A stretch of DNA of 64,000 nucleotides from Rheinheimera sp. (lineage in GTDB: Bacteria; Pseudomonadota; Gammaproteobacteria; Enterobacterales; Alteromonadaceae). The DNA is taken from positions 62,001 through 126,000 of the forward strand of contig DMYW01000015.1 in NCBI GenBank assembly GCA_003482455.1, given 5' to 3'. The notes beneath the pieces are model-generated. The model worked only from the letters and a program-made list of their open reading frames with translations. It did not search any database and was not told the DNA's origin. The translations under genes and the position numbers were made by a program. Positions 52,220 to 61,214 of the stretch are shown here, piece after piece. Numbering within the stretch: the first letter of the stretch is position 1; each line of letters opens with the position of its first letter.

Positions 52220-54196
52220 TTAGTGCGCTTGATACCCCAGCAATAGTTGCTGCCAAGCAGCATCATCAAACGCAAAGTTTGGATACTTCCCCGCTTCTTT
52301 GCGAAAGCTGCGCAATAATCGCTCGAGCGTTTGCTGCTGCCATTGCTGGCCTTGGCGGATGCCACATTTATCAAAATCAATCAGATAGAACTGGCCTTGG
52401 CGGTCTTGCAAAATGTTGTGGCAGTTTAAATCGGAGTGCCATACCTGCAGCCGATGAAACCGCGCAATCAAGTGGCCAAGCGCTTGCCAGTCTGTAGCGG
52501 TTAACGCTTGTTGCTGCAGCAGCTGACATAGATCGGTGGCGCCATCGATGCGTTTAATCAAGATATCCGCTGAGAAGCCGCCAGCGCGCTGTTGGTAACG
52601 GGCCGCCACAGGTTCAGGCACTGGCAGCCCGAACAATCGCAACCGTTGCAATAAACGACATTCGGCAAAGGCGCGACTTTGCGCCACTGGCACTTGCCAA
52701 AACCAATCGCGCAGCACTTTGCCAATCAGGCCACCACGATAATAGTGCCGCAGCACCCACTGCGGCGACGGCTCCGCCGTCGGCTTGACGAAATACACCG
52801 TATTGCGCCCGGTCGACTGACCTGTGATGGCATCAAGCTGCTGCCAAGTGCTGGCCTGCTGCCACTGTACAGGTACATGTTGTGAGGTATACAGCTCGAC
52901 GTGCTCCGCCGCGCTGATTTGCAACCGACTGGGTTGCCACTGCTGCTGCAGCAAATCGATCGTCCGCACCGCCGCGCCACCTTGTTGCTGATACAACACC
53001 AAGCCACGGCGTGCCATCTCCGCTGTATCTTGCGGTTGTGCGGCAAGCGTTAACAGGCATTGTGCCAATTCGTCCGCATCACGGGCGTAACGCACCGCAT
53101 CGGCGCGCTCGAGCGCAGCAAAGGCTTTGGCAAAATTAAACACGTGTGGACCGGAGATCACAGGCTTGCCTAAACACATGGCTTCCAGCGGGTTGTGGCC
53201 GCCGCGTTCAATCAAGGAACCGCCAATAAAGATAAAATCGGCTGCTTGGTACCACAACATCAATTCACCCATGGTATCGCCCAGCAGCACCTGCGTGTCA
53301 GCCTGTACCGCTTGTTGCAACGACCGCCGGACACATGACAGCTGGCGCGCACTGATGAGGTCGGCGACCGCTTGAAAGCGCTCTGGGTGACGCGGCACCA
53401 AAATCAACAATAAGTTGGGGATGGCCAGCCGCGCTTTAGCAAACGCAGCAAGCACTATTTCGTCTTCGCCGGCATGCGTGCTGCCGGCGACCCACACCGG
53501 GCGTTGCCAAGTCGTCGTTAGAGCGGCGGCGCGCTCGGCTAAATCGTCAGCGATGCGCATTTCAAATTTCAAGTTGCCGCATACAGTCGCAAGCTCACGC
53601 CCTGCTAAGCGGTTAAAGCGCCGCGCCGTCGCCAGATCCTGCGCCGCGATGGCACTGATGTTGCCAAGTACCGGGCGCATCAGCCACAACACCTTGCGAT
53701 AACCACGCGCCGAACGCGCCGACAAACGTGCATTGGCTAGGAGTAAGGGGATCCGATCTTTCGCCGCTTGCGCCACTAAATTTGGCCAAATCTCGGTTTC
53801 CAGCAGCACGATCAGCTGCGGCTGCAGTTTGTTTAAGAAGCGGCGACTGGCGCCTGGGGTATCTAGCGGTAAATAGTAGTGATGCACCCGTGCAGCAAAA
53901 CTTTGTTGGATCCGGGCAGAACCGGTCGGTGACATGCACGTCACGGTCAGCGGCAACTGCGGATACTGGGCAAGTAACCGTTCAATCAGCGGCGTCGCAG
54001 CCACCACTTCGCCCATCGACACCGCATGCAGCACGATGCCGCCCTTGGCACTTTGTGGTACATGCTGCCATGCCAACCGCTCGGCTAAACGCTGACGATA
54101 CGTGCGATCGGCGCGACTGCGCCAGACAAACGACAGCAGATAAAACGGACGCGCCAAATACACCAACAGGCTGTATAGCCACAAAATCCAATGCAC
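52220..54196 (-). CDS. waaA: Fused Kdo transferase / Kdo kinase (WaaA-KdkA)
   Basis: One ~658-residue frame. GTG 54196 is preferred (GAGAGG seven bases before; product opens HWILWLYSLLVYLARP, matching WaaA's membrane anchor); ATG 54211 or 54271 are longer options. Residues ~1-420 are a GT30 Kdo transferase: VSMGEVVAATPLI (the family's catalytic Glu), LLETEIWPNL, GSLIERGGHNPLEAM, KPVISGPHVFNF. Residues ~428-658 are KdkA: WVLRHYYRGGLIGKVL, AECRLLQRLRLFGLPVPEPVAARY, FHRLQVWHSDLNCHNIL (kinase catalytic Asp) and YLIDFDKCG. Thus attachment of Kdo to lipid A and 4-phosphorylation of Kdo would be on one chain. No internal stop is present. The two activities usually come from separate genes. Confidence 0.92.
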   Translation of the reverse strand: MHWILWLYSLLVYLARPFYLLSFVWRSRADRTYRQRLAERLAWQHVPQSAKGGIVLHAVSMGEVVAATPLIERLLAQYPQLPLTVTCMSPTGSARIQQSFAARVHHYYLPLDTPGASRRFLNKLQPQLIVLLETEIWPNLVAQAAKDRIPLLLANARLSARSARGYRKVLWLMRPVLGNISAIAAQDLATARRFNRLAGRELATVCGNLKFEMRIADDLAERAAALTTTWQRPVWVAGSTHAGEDEIVLAAFAKARLAIPNLLLILVPRHPERFQAVADLISARQLSCVRRSLQQAVQADTQVLLGDTMGELMLWYQAADFIFIGGSLIERGGHNPLEAMCLGKPVISGPHVFNFAKAFAALERADAVRYARDADELAQCLLTLAAQPQDTAEMARRGLVLYQQQGGAAVRTIDLLQQQWQPSRLQISAAEHVELYTSQHVPVQWQQASTWQQLDAITGQSTGRNTVYFVKPTAEPSPQWVLRHYYRGGLIGKVLRDWFWQVPVAQSRAFAECRLLQRLRLFGLPVPEPVAARYQQRAGGFSADILIKRIDGATDLCQLLQQQALTATDWQALGHLIARFHRLQVWHSDLNCHNILQDRQGQFYLIDFDKCGIRQGQQWQQQTLERLLRSFRKEAGKYPNFAFDDAAWQQLLLGYQAH

Positions 54197-54591
54197 GTCA
54201 CGCCCTCTCATCTGACTAAAAACCTCAATATCAGCGTGATCATACAAAGGAAGCGCGCCGAATACCACCAAGCACAGGTACTCGATGCCAAACTGCTGGC
54301 CGTCACTTAACCCACTTGCAGCATCTTGTGCTTATTCATTCAGCCAACATTTTATTTTTGCCTGCGCGAACTCGCAGTCTGTACGACCTGCCGAGCCACG
54401 GGCAATTCAGCAAACGGCTACGCGACGGCGTGTTCGCCGGCCACTGCACAGCCAACGTCCTGATCCACCACTTGTTAGATCCAAAAACTTTGATCAAACG
54501 CAAATGAGAATAAGATCAAATTTCAAATGAGAATAATTCGTGTTATATTGCGCGCCAAATTTGCTATCCCGCAGTCTTGTTGGAGTTTGTT
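54197..54591. other. Intergenic region between waaA-kdkA and the TonB receptor
   Basis: Holds the control region of the receptor at its right end (Fur-like sites, 54501-54540). The left 290 bases contain two short plus-strand frames with codon-like composition (54191-54310 and 54316-54510), neither recognised; they may be remnants of a lost gene. Otherwise nothing clear. Confidence 0.45.
54501..54540 (+). promoter_or_regulatory. Probable Fur-controlled operator with two direct repeats
   Basis: CAAATGAGAATAA occurs twice (54501-54513 and 54524-54536), 23 bases apart; TGAGAATAATT resembles half of the Fur box (GATAATGATAATCATTATC), and the second copy is followed by a TATATT-like element at 54544. 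Placed directly before a siderophore-receptor gene, it most likely gives iron repression. Confidence 0.6.
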
Positions 54592-56703
54592 ATGGTTCGT
54601 CGTCATTCGTCTTTTGTTGCTCGCGCGGTTCGGTTGGCGCTGTGCGCAGCTCCGGTTGTCACTACGTTGCACGCTGCGGCCGAAGATGCGCCGATCGAGC
54701 GAATTGAAGTGGTCGGCCAATCACAAAAATACCGTATGGACAGCAGCAGCACCGCCACCAAAACCAACACCTTGTTGCGCGATACCCCGCAAGCCATTTC
54801 GGTGGTGACGGAAGAACTTGCCAAAGACCAAGCGATGCAAAACATGGCTGACGTGGTGCGTTACGTCCCCGGTGCACAAATGGCGCAAGGTGAAGGTCAC
54901 CGCGACGCGCCTATCCTGCGCGGCTCGGCCACCACTGGCGACTTCTTTATCAACGGCGTGCGCGACGATGCGCAGTACCTCCGTGACCTGTACAACGTCA
55001 AACGAGTCGAAGTGCTCAAAGGCCCAAGCGGTATGATTTTCGGTCGTGGCGGTTCAGGTGGCTTGATCAACCGCGTCACCAAACAAGCGGATTGGTCCGC
55101 CGGCAAATCAGTAGACCTGACCTTAGGTAGCTTTGATCAAAAACGCGCTACGACCGACTTAAACCACGCGATTAATGATGAACTAGCCGTGCGTTTGACG
55201 GCGATGTACGAAGATAGCGGCAGTTTCCGCGATTACATGGACCTAAAACGCAAAGGCATTAACCCGACAGTCAGCTTAAAACCGTCGGATGACACCTTAA
55301 TCCAATTTAGTTTTGAGCACATGGAAGACAACCGCACCACCGACCGTGGTGTGCCATCCGTTGCGGCAACAAAACGCCCGCTGGACACGCGCCGTGGCCA
55401 ATTTTTTGGTAAACCAGCCGATAGTTTCTCAACCATCGAAGCCGATGGTTTTAACCTAGACATCACACATGAAATCAATAGCCAGCTGTTGATCGCCAAC
55501 CACACGCGTTACGCTTATTACGACAAGTTGTACCGCAATGTGTATCCAAATAGCTTTAACGCGGCAACCCAAAAAGTGGCGTTAGCTGGTTACGAAAGTT
55601 CGACCTACCGCAAAAACTTGTTGAACCAAACCGACATTACCGCAGATTTCAGTACGGCAGGCATCAACCACACCTTGTTGACGGGTTTTGAATTCAATGT
55701 TCAAGACACCGACAACCTCCGCTATACCGCGTATTTCCCGACGGCAACCAGCGTCAATGTTGACGTCGCCGACCCTATCTACACCGGTGATGTAGTGTTT
55801 AAACAAAGCGCCAGCGATGCCAACAACCACAGCGACGCCAGCACTAAAGCCGCCTATTTACAAGACCAAATCGAGTTGTCTGCCAGCTGGCAAGCGCTGG
55901 TTGGCGTGCGTTATGACCATTTTGAAAACACCTTAACCAACTACCGCAATGGCGCTGTGGTGGAAAGCGTCGATAACTTAGTCTCGCCACGTGCCGGGTT
56001 AATTTATAAGCCAGCTGAACAAGTGTCGGCCTACGTCAGCGTCAGCAAATCCTATGTGCCACGCGCCGGTGACCAGTTGTCGTCCCTGAGCGTGTCGAAC
56101 GCCAGCCTTGACCCAGAAGAATTCCGCAATAAAGAAGTCGGTGTGAAATGGGATCTGACGGAAGATTTCAGCCTCGCCAGCGCGGTTTATCAATTAGATC
56201 GCACCAACGTGGCGGTCACAGATCCAAGCGACTCCAGCAAACTAGTGCTGATGGACGGTCAGCGAGTCAAAGGGTTAGAGCTTGAATTCAATGGCGAATT
56301 AACCGACCAATGGAACCTGCTGGCTGGGTATGCGTACCAAGACTCTGAAGTGCTGAACTCGGCCAACAGCGCAATGGGCGCCAACGCCGGCAATACGCTG
56401 CCACAAGTCCCGAAACAAACGTTCTCGTTGTGGAACCGCGTCGATGTGACGGATCAATGGGGCTTTGGCGTCGGTTTCACCGCACGCAGTAAAGTTTACG
56501 CCAATGCGGACAACTTAGTGACGCTGCCAGGTTACGGTCGCTTGGACGCCGCCGCTTATTATTCACCTGTCGAGGCGGTGAAAATCCAATTAAACGTCGA
56601 AAATCTGTTGGATAAGCACTATTACGCCTCGGCACACACCAACAATAACATTATGCCGGGTTCACCCACCGCGGTACGTTTGGGTGTCAGTTACAAGTTC
56701 TAA
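54592..56703 (+). CDS. TonB-dependent catecholate-siderophore receptor
   Basis: 703 residues from ATG 54592 (GGAG six bases upstream). Signal peptide (~1-30), plug domain with ATKTNTLLRDTPQAISVVT, then VPGAQMAQGEGHRDAPILRG and YNVKRVEVLKGPSGMIFGRGG, and a 22-strand-type barrel ending in the aromatic C-terminus RLGVSYKF. The DTPQAISV and RG-repeat plug features are those of the Fiu/CirA/FhuE-like siderophore receptors. Expected to import ferric siderophore across the outer membrane with TonB; specific ligand not evident. A terminator follows at 56722. Confidence 0.93.
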   Translation: MVRRHSSFVARAVRLALCAAPVVTTLHAAAEDAPIERIEVVGQSQKYRMDSSSTATKTNTLLRDTPQAISVVTEELAKDQAMQNMADVVRYVPGAQMAQGEGHRDAPILRGSATTGDFFINGVRDDAQYLRDLYNVKRVEVLKGPSGMIFGRGGSGGLINRVTKQADWSAGKSVDLTLGSFDQKRATTDLNHAINDELAVRLTAMYEDSGSFRDYMDLKRKGINPTVSLKPSDDTLIQFSFEHMEDNRTTDRGVPSVAATKRPLDTRRGQFFGKPADSFSTIEADGFNLDITHEINSQLLIANHTRYAYYDKLYRNVYPNSFNAATQKVALAGYESSTYRKNLLNQTDITADFSTAGINHTLLTGFEFNVQDTDNLRYTAYFPTATSVNVDVADPIYTGDVVFKQSASDANNHSDASTKAAYLQDQIELSASWQALVGVRYDHFENTLTNYRNGAVVESVDNLVSPRAGLIYKPAEQVSAYVSVSKSYVPRAGDQLSSLSVSNASLDPEEFRNKEVGVKWDLTEDFSLASAVYQLDRTNVAVTDPSDSSKLVLMDGQRVKGLELEFNGELTDQWNLLAGYAYQDSEVLNSANSAMGANAGNTLPQVPKQTFSLWNRVDVTDQWGFGVGFTARSKVYANADNLVTLPGYGRLDAAAYYSPVEAVKIQLNVENLLDKHYYASAHTNNNIMPGSPTAVRLGVSYKF

Positions 56704-56721
56704 GACGACCACGCGTCAGCA

Positions 56722-56748
56722 CAAAAAGCCTGCATTGCAGGCTTTTTT
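56722..56748 (+). terminator. Rho-independent terminator after the receptor
   Basis: AAGCCTGCA pairs with TGCAGGCTT around a short loop and is followed by TTTTTTAT. Confidence 0.85.
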
Positions 56749-56866
56749 ATGCGCCCGGGCGGCCCCCACAGCAATTGCGACACGTCCAAACATTTTGCTG
56801 AAAGTTTTTGCACCAAAGTTCGGTCTTTTCCGTAGACACCTTGTCGTGTTCTTGTGGAGAGCAAAC

Positions 56867-58192
56867 ATGCAATTTTGGCGATGGGTATTAATTAGCACCG
56901 GAGTACTGCTCGGCAGCTGGGTCTTTCAAAGCATCGGTAGTGATCAAGCGCAAAGCGGCAGTCTAGCAGCGGCGCAGGACATGCCAGCTACCAAGCAAGT
57001 TGACAGCATAGTGCTGGGTGCCGGCTGTTTTTGGGGCGCCGAAAAACGCTACGCCGCCATTCCGGGCGTGCTGGATGCCGTTTCTGGTTATGCCGATGGC
57101 CACGGCATCAAGCCCAAATACAGCGAGATCACCAAAGAGCGCTACAAAATGGACCCAAACAACTACGCGGAAGTGGTGAAAGTTACGTTTGACCCCAGCA
57201 AAGTCAGCTTGCGGGATATCCTCATTCGCTACTTTGAAAGCCATGATCCCACCCAAGGCTATCGCCAAGGCAACGATATTGGCACCCAATACCGTTCGGT
57301 GATCCTGACGCAAAACGACTCGCAAGCGACCCTGGCGCGTGAACTGAAAGCCTTGTATCAAACAGAGCTCAGTAAAGCCGGTTTTGGTGCTATCACTACC
57401 GAGATTAAACCGCTGACAGAATTCTTTGCCGCCGAGGATTATCACCAAGATTATCTGGTGAAAAACCCCAATGGTTATTGCCCTGATCACAGCACTGGCG
57501 TGAAGTTTTTAGAAAGCGCCAAGCCAATCGCCGTCGACAACAGCGCCTTGTTGCAAGGCAAACACATCGTCGTGATTGAAGCTGAAGGCTATTGCCCTTA
57601 TTGCGAAAAATTCCGCCAAGATGTCACAGACGGCTATCGCGGCGCGGTGCCGCTGCATCACAGAACCGCCACCCAGCTGCAAGGGTTAACGATTAAAACA
57701 CCGACCTTTGCCACGCCAACCCTGTTGTTTTTAGAAAACGGCAAGGAAGTGTTTGGGCACCAAGGTTATGTCAGCAGCGCCGAATTCTACAAAGCGCTAG
57801 GTGCCTTTAGTTTGGGCGATAGCGAAGCCTTCAAAGTGGCGTTTTTACAAGGCACAGACGACCGGTTTTGCAAGCAATACGATTTGTTTAAACACACGCC
57901 GGACGGTTATTTTGTCGATAAGCTCAGCGGCGAAGCCTTGTTTGATACCCAGCACCGGTTTAATTCCGGTACCGGCTGGCTGAGCTTTACCGAGCCGGTG
58001 AAAGGCGCGACTACGGAGCATCCAGACCACAGTTATGGCATGGATCGCATCGAAGTACGCGCCAAACGCAGTGGCATCCATTTGGGCCACGTGTTTCCAG
58101 ATGGCCCTAATGGCAAGTTGCGGTATTGCATCAATGCCACGGTGCTGGACTTTGTGGCGCGGGACCAGTACCAGAAAACATCCCATCGCTAG
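56867..58192 (+). CDS. msrAB: Methionine sulfoxide reductase fusion: MsrA - thioredoxin-like - MsrB
   Basis: 441 residues from ATG 56867 behind GGAG. A hydrophobic N-terminus (~4-22) exports it or anchors it in the membrane. MsrA domain (~45-210) with GCFWGAEKRY (catalytic Cys ~54) for the S-form; a thioredoxin-like domain (~230-310) with YCPYCEKF (CPYC, ~243) that may reduce the Msr domains; MsrB (~315-441) for the R-form, with FNSGTGWLSF, HLGHVFPDGP and catalytic RYCIN (Cys ~421). MsrB lacks the two zinc-binding CxxC pairs. Expected to repair oxidised methionine in the periplasm. The last 62 bases overlap the convergent lipoprotein gene. Confidence 0.92.
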   Translation: MQFWRWVLISTGVLLGSWVFQSIGSDQAQSGSLAAAQDMPATKQVDSIVLGAGCFWGAEKRYAAIPGVLDAVSGYADGHGIKPKYSEITKERYKMDPNNYAEVVKVTFDPSKVSLRDILIRYFESHDPTQGYRQGNDIGTQYRSVILTQNDSQATLARELKALYQTELSKAGFGAITTEIKPLTEFFAAEDYHQDYLVKNPNGYCPDHSTGVKFLESAKPIAVDNSALLQGKHIVVIEAEGYCPYCEKFRQDVTDGYRGAVPLHHRTATQLQGLTIKTPTFATPTLLFLENGKEVFGHQGYVSSAEFYKALGAFSLGDSEAFKVAFLQGTDDRFCKQYDLFKHTPDGYFVDKLSGEALFDTQHRFNSGTGWLSFTEPVKGATTEHPDHSYGMDRIEVRAKRSGIHLGHVFPDGPNGKLRYCINATVLDFVARDQYQKTSHR

Positions 58193-59039
58193 TCCACATC
58201 GAATCTAACCAGTTGTACATAATCAGACTATAAGACGCGGCAGCCAATAAACGCTGCCGCGGCTCGGCGACGCGATTGTCCAACCAAATCTTTGGAAAAG
58301 GCCCCATCAACGACACTGCGCCTTGTTCGACCCCTTCGGCACTAAACGCCATGCCGTGCACACTGTAAGGGCCGGCCCAGCTGGTTTGCTCCCAGCGGCC
58401 TTGCGACAACATTTGCAGCCCTTTCAGCACACTAAGCTCGACTGGCGCTGTGCCATGACGCAGGCGCATCCGCGCTGGCTTATCTGTTGGCGTATCAATC
58501 AATAATTCGGAAATTTGGCCGTTTTCGGTGATCACGCAACCTAAGGTGCTTTGCTCACGGTGATGCGAATATTCCGAAGGTCGGTTGTCATTTCCACGCT
58601 CATACACAGTTTCAGTTTCCACCGACAACAACCGACACTGGCTATGCACAGTGGCGCCATGATGTTTTAAATCAAACGAAAACTCCCGTTGCGTCATTAA
58701 GCGGTTTTGGTCCCAAAAGCCAGGGTAATTGTCTCGAATATCAAACACTAAGAATAAAAACGCCGCGTTTGCCACATCTTTACCCCAGTCTGCGATCGTC
58801 CGATCGATTGGCACTGTAGTGGTTTCACTCCAACTAAAATCAACGTTATCAACGCTAAAATCGCCAAACACTTGGTGGTAACTTTTGTTGTCGACGTAAC
58901 CACGCGGCTGCACCACGTTATACATAGTGGCACGGCTGTTTAAATCGGGACTGATGTTGACCTTCATATCGTCGATGGTGCGACAGCCAATTAAACTGCA
59001 CGCTAATGCCGTCATGGCGGCGACAATGGATTTGTTCAT
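58131..59039 (-). CDS. Predicted lipoprotein of unknown function
   Basis: ~302 residues from ATG 59039 (AGGAAC upstream; the frame opens at 59075). Lipobox SLIGC, with the acceptor Cys near residue 18. The body (~30-300) is beta-type and acidic, with WSETTTVPIDRTIADWG and a Cys pair (QCRLL, TLGCVI). No family recognised. Its 3' end overlaps the msrAB gene tail-to-tail. Confidence 0.65.
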   Translation of the reverse strand: MNKSIVAAMTALACSLIGCRTIDDMKVNISPDLNSRATMYNVVQPRGYVDNKSYHQVFGDFSVDNVDFSWSETTTVPIDRTIADWGKDVANAAFLFLVFDIRDNYPGFWDQNRLMTQREFSFDLKHHGATVHSQCRLLSVETETVYERGNDNRPSEYSHHREQSTLGCVITENGQISELLIDTPTDKPARMRLRHGTAPVELSVLKGLQMLSQGRWEQTSWAGPYSVHGMAFSAEGVEQGAVSLMGPFPKIWLDNRVAEPRQRLLAAASYSLIMYNWLDSMWTSDGMFSGTGPAPQSPAPWH

Positions 59040-59226
59040 GCTGGTTGTTCCTGAATATCTGCGGATCACAGACAACTGATTACAGAGTCTTTACGAAAGT
59101 CGTACAGAATTACACAACAGTCTGACATTTTGCTGAACAAGTGGATAGAACAGACTTGCCGTTTTTTTAAGCAACCGCGTACACTGCACTAAATCAGGAA
59201 CACTTGAACAGAAACAAGGATTAGCT

Positions 59227-60054
59227 GTGACGCGACTGCTCTTTTTGCTGATAGCGGCTAAGTGGCGCCGCTTTGGTTACCTCTGGTCGATGCTGCTGCT
59301 CAGCCACCTCTGCTCTGCAGCTGAATCTTTGCCGCTGCGGATTATCACGGTCGACGAACCGCCAGCCAATTATCTAGCCGGTAATGAACTGCAAGGTTAT
59401 TCGATCGAGATCGTCCGTGCCGTGCTGCAGCAGTTAAACCTCAATCCAACAATTGAAGTCTTACCTGAAGACCAAGCGTTACACATTGCCAACACTCGGC
59501 CTAATGTATTGCTATTTACCTTTTCCCGCACGCCTGAACGCGAAGACAGGTACGTCTGGCTGCTACCGGTGCTGCGCAAACGTTGGCAGTTGTTTCTCCC
59601 CGTCGGTGAGCTGCAGAAAATTCGTACCCTCGATGACGTACCGAGCTTGCAAAAAGTCGGCGTGGTACGCGGCGATGTGCGCGAACAGTTTCTAAAGCAA
59701 CGGCGACTGACCAATTTAGTCAGTACATCATCGCCTAAACAGGCCTTATTTATGCTGCAACAACAACAGCTTGATGCATTCGCCTCCAGTCAAATGGAAG
59801 TCGACATGCTGTGGCAACACCTCGATTTACCCGGCGTCAAACCGGCAGCGGCCTTGTCTTTTGGCCATTCCGATGCCTATTTGTTGTTTTCTACCGGCAC
59901 AGATCCAGCCTTGGTGGCGCAGTGGCAAAAAGCGCTGAGCCAACTTAGAGTGCAAGGCACCTTGCGCAAAATCGCCTTGGCCTGGCAAGACAAACTCACG
60001 CAGTATTCAGGTCACACGCCAAGATTATTGCCTGGCGACTGGTTGGAATATTAA
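59227..60054 (+). CDS. Periplasmic solute-binding-like protein
   Basis: 275 residues, GTG start with AAGGA seven bases upstream. Signal peptide up to about residue 35 (HLCSAAES). SBP_bac_3-like fold: LRIITVDEPPANYLAGNELQGYSIEIVRAVL (residues 40-70, split as motif), RTPEREDRYVWLLPV, and SKEVD-type lobe-2 region QQQLDAFASSQMEVD. Similar in plan to the pair near 22 kb; no transport genes accompany it. Ligand unknown. Confidence 0.75.
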   Translation: MTRLLFLLIAAKWRRFGYLWSMLLLSHLCSAAESLPLRIITVDEPPANYLAGNELQGYSIEIVRAVLQQLNLNPTIEVLPEDQALHIANTRPNVLLFTFSRTPEREDRYVWLLPVLRKRWQLFLPVGELQKIRTLDDVPSLQKVGVVRGDVREQFLKQRRLTNLVSTSSPKQALFMLQQQQLDAFASSQMEVDMLWQHLDLPGVKPAAALSFGHSDAYLLFSTGTDPALVAQWQKALSQLRVQGTLRKIALAWQDKLTQYSGHTPRLLPGDWLEY

Positions 60055-60158
60055 GGTCAATTCGGCAGAACCTTGCGAGAATTCAGCCTGTTAGTCAGCG
60101 TCGCACCCGCCGTTGCTTTGCGGTATACTGAGTTCTTTTGCCAAAGGTCTGACAACTG

Positions 60159-61202
60159 ATGCCCAACGCCCCGACTATCTTGATGATCCCGGTCTCGAGC
60201 CCCAGCGGCATCGGCGAGTACATGCGTTGTTTGATCATTGCCGAAGCGCTGAAAGCCCAGCACCCCGACTACAACATTCGATTTGTGCTCAATCGCCACG
60301 CGCCATCTAGCCAGCAGTGCCCGTTTCCAGTGCATTTGCTGGACAATTCCGCTACCAAAGAAAAAGCCGCCGTCAAAGCCATTCTCGATGAGACTCAGCC
60401 TGATTTAGTGATTTTTGACTGCTCTGGCCGCGCGTCGCAAGCGCGTTACGCCAAAAAGCTCGGTGCCAAAGTGGTGTTTGTGTCGCAGCACAAGAAAAAA
60501 CGCGCCAAAGGCTTTGCGCTAAACCGGTTAGTCGCGCTCGACGCGCATTTGATCACCCAGTTTAAGTTTATTGACGGCGATGTAAGCCCGCTGGAGCGTT
60601 TTAAACTGCGCTTATTGAAAAAACCGGCGCCGCTGTTTACCGGCCCGGTGTTTGCCGAACCTGCCGGTCACTTGCCTGCACATGTCGATGGCTTAGAAGG
60701 CCCACATTTTAGTTTATGGGCAGCCGGTGGCGGCGGTCATACCTTAAACGGTCTAAGCGCCACCGAGGTGTTTTATCAAGCGGCATTAAAAGTCGCCACG
60801 CCCGAGCAACCGGCGGTGTTTATCACCGGTGGCAACTTCAAAGGTGAACTGCCATCGACACCGCAAATCACCGTACTGCGTAGCGTGCCGAATCGCGATT
60901 TGATGACCCTCATCGCCAACGCCAACTTGGTGGTATCAGGCGGTGGCGATATGATGGGCCAAGCCATAGTCTTGGGGCGCAATATCGTCGCTGTGCCGGT
61001 CGCGAAAGATCAACCAGACCGCGTCTTTGCGTGTGCTACCGAAGGTTTAGTCCGCCCAGCCACTTTTAGCGTCGATGACCTAGCGCAGCAATGCCAAAAG
61101 GCACTCGAGCAGCCGCTTTCACCCAATTTACAGCAACAACCAGGCCTTGCCTTGGTGCTACAAGATATTCAACGGTTATTGGCTTTGGCCAACCGCGCTT
61201 AA
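60159..61202 (+). CDS. GT-B glycosyltransferase-like protein (family 28-type C-terminus)
   Basis: 347 residues. N-terminal MIPVSSPSGIGEYMRCLIIAEAL resembles the nucleotide-sugar GT-B N-lobe (GxGE pattern), the C-terminal lobe has LWAAGGGGHTLNG, VFITGGNF and NANLVVSGGGDMMGQAIVLG with the UDP-sugar-type GGG loop. Placed directly in front of gmhA (12 bases), it probably glycosylates LPS core or a related envelope glycan, but the sugar and acceptor are not readable from sequence. Confidence 0.75.
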   Translation: MPNAPTILMIPVSSPSGIGEYMRCLIIAEALKAQHPDYNIRFVLNRHAPSSQQCPFPVHLLDNSATKEKAAVKAILDETQPDLVIFDCSGRASQARYAKKLGAKVVFVSQHKKKRAKGFALNRLVALDAHLITQFKFIDGDVSPLERFKLRLLKKPAPLFTGPVFAEPAGHLPAHVDGLEGPHFSLWAAGGGGHTLNGLSATEVFYQAALKVATPEQPAVFITGGNFKGELPSTPQITVLRSVPNRDLMTLIANANLVVSGGGDMMGQAIVLGRNIVAVPVAKDQPDRVFACATEGLVRPATFSVDDLAQQCQKALEQPLSPNLQQQPGLALVLQDIQRLLALANRA

Positions 61203-61214
61203 CGAGGATAGACA

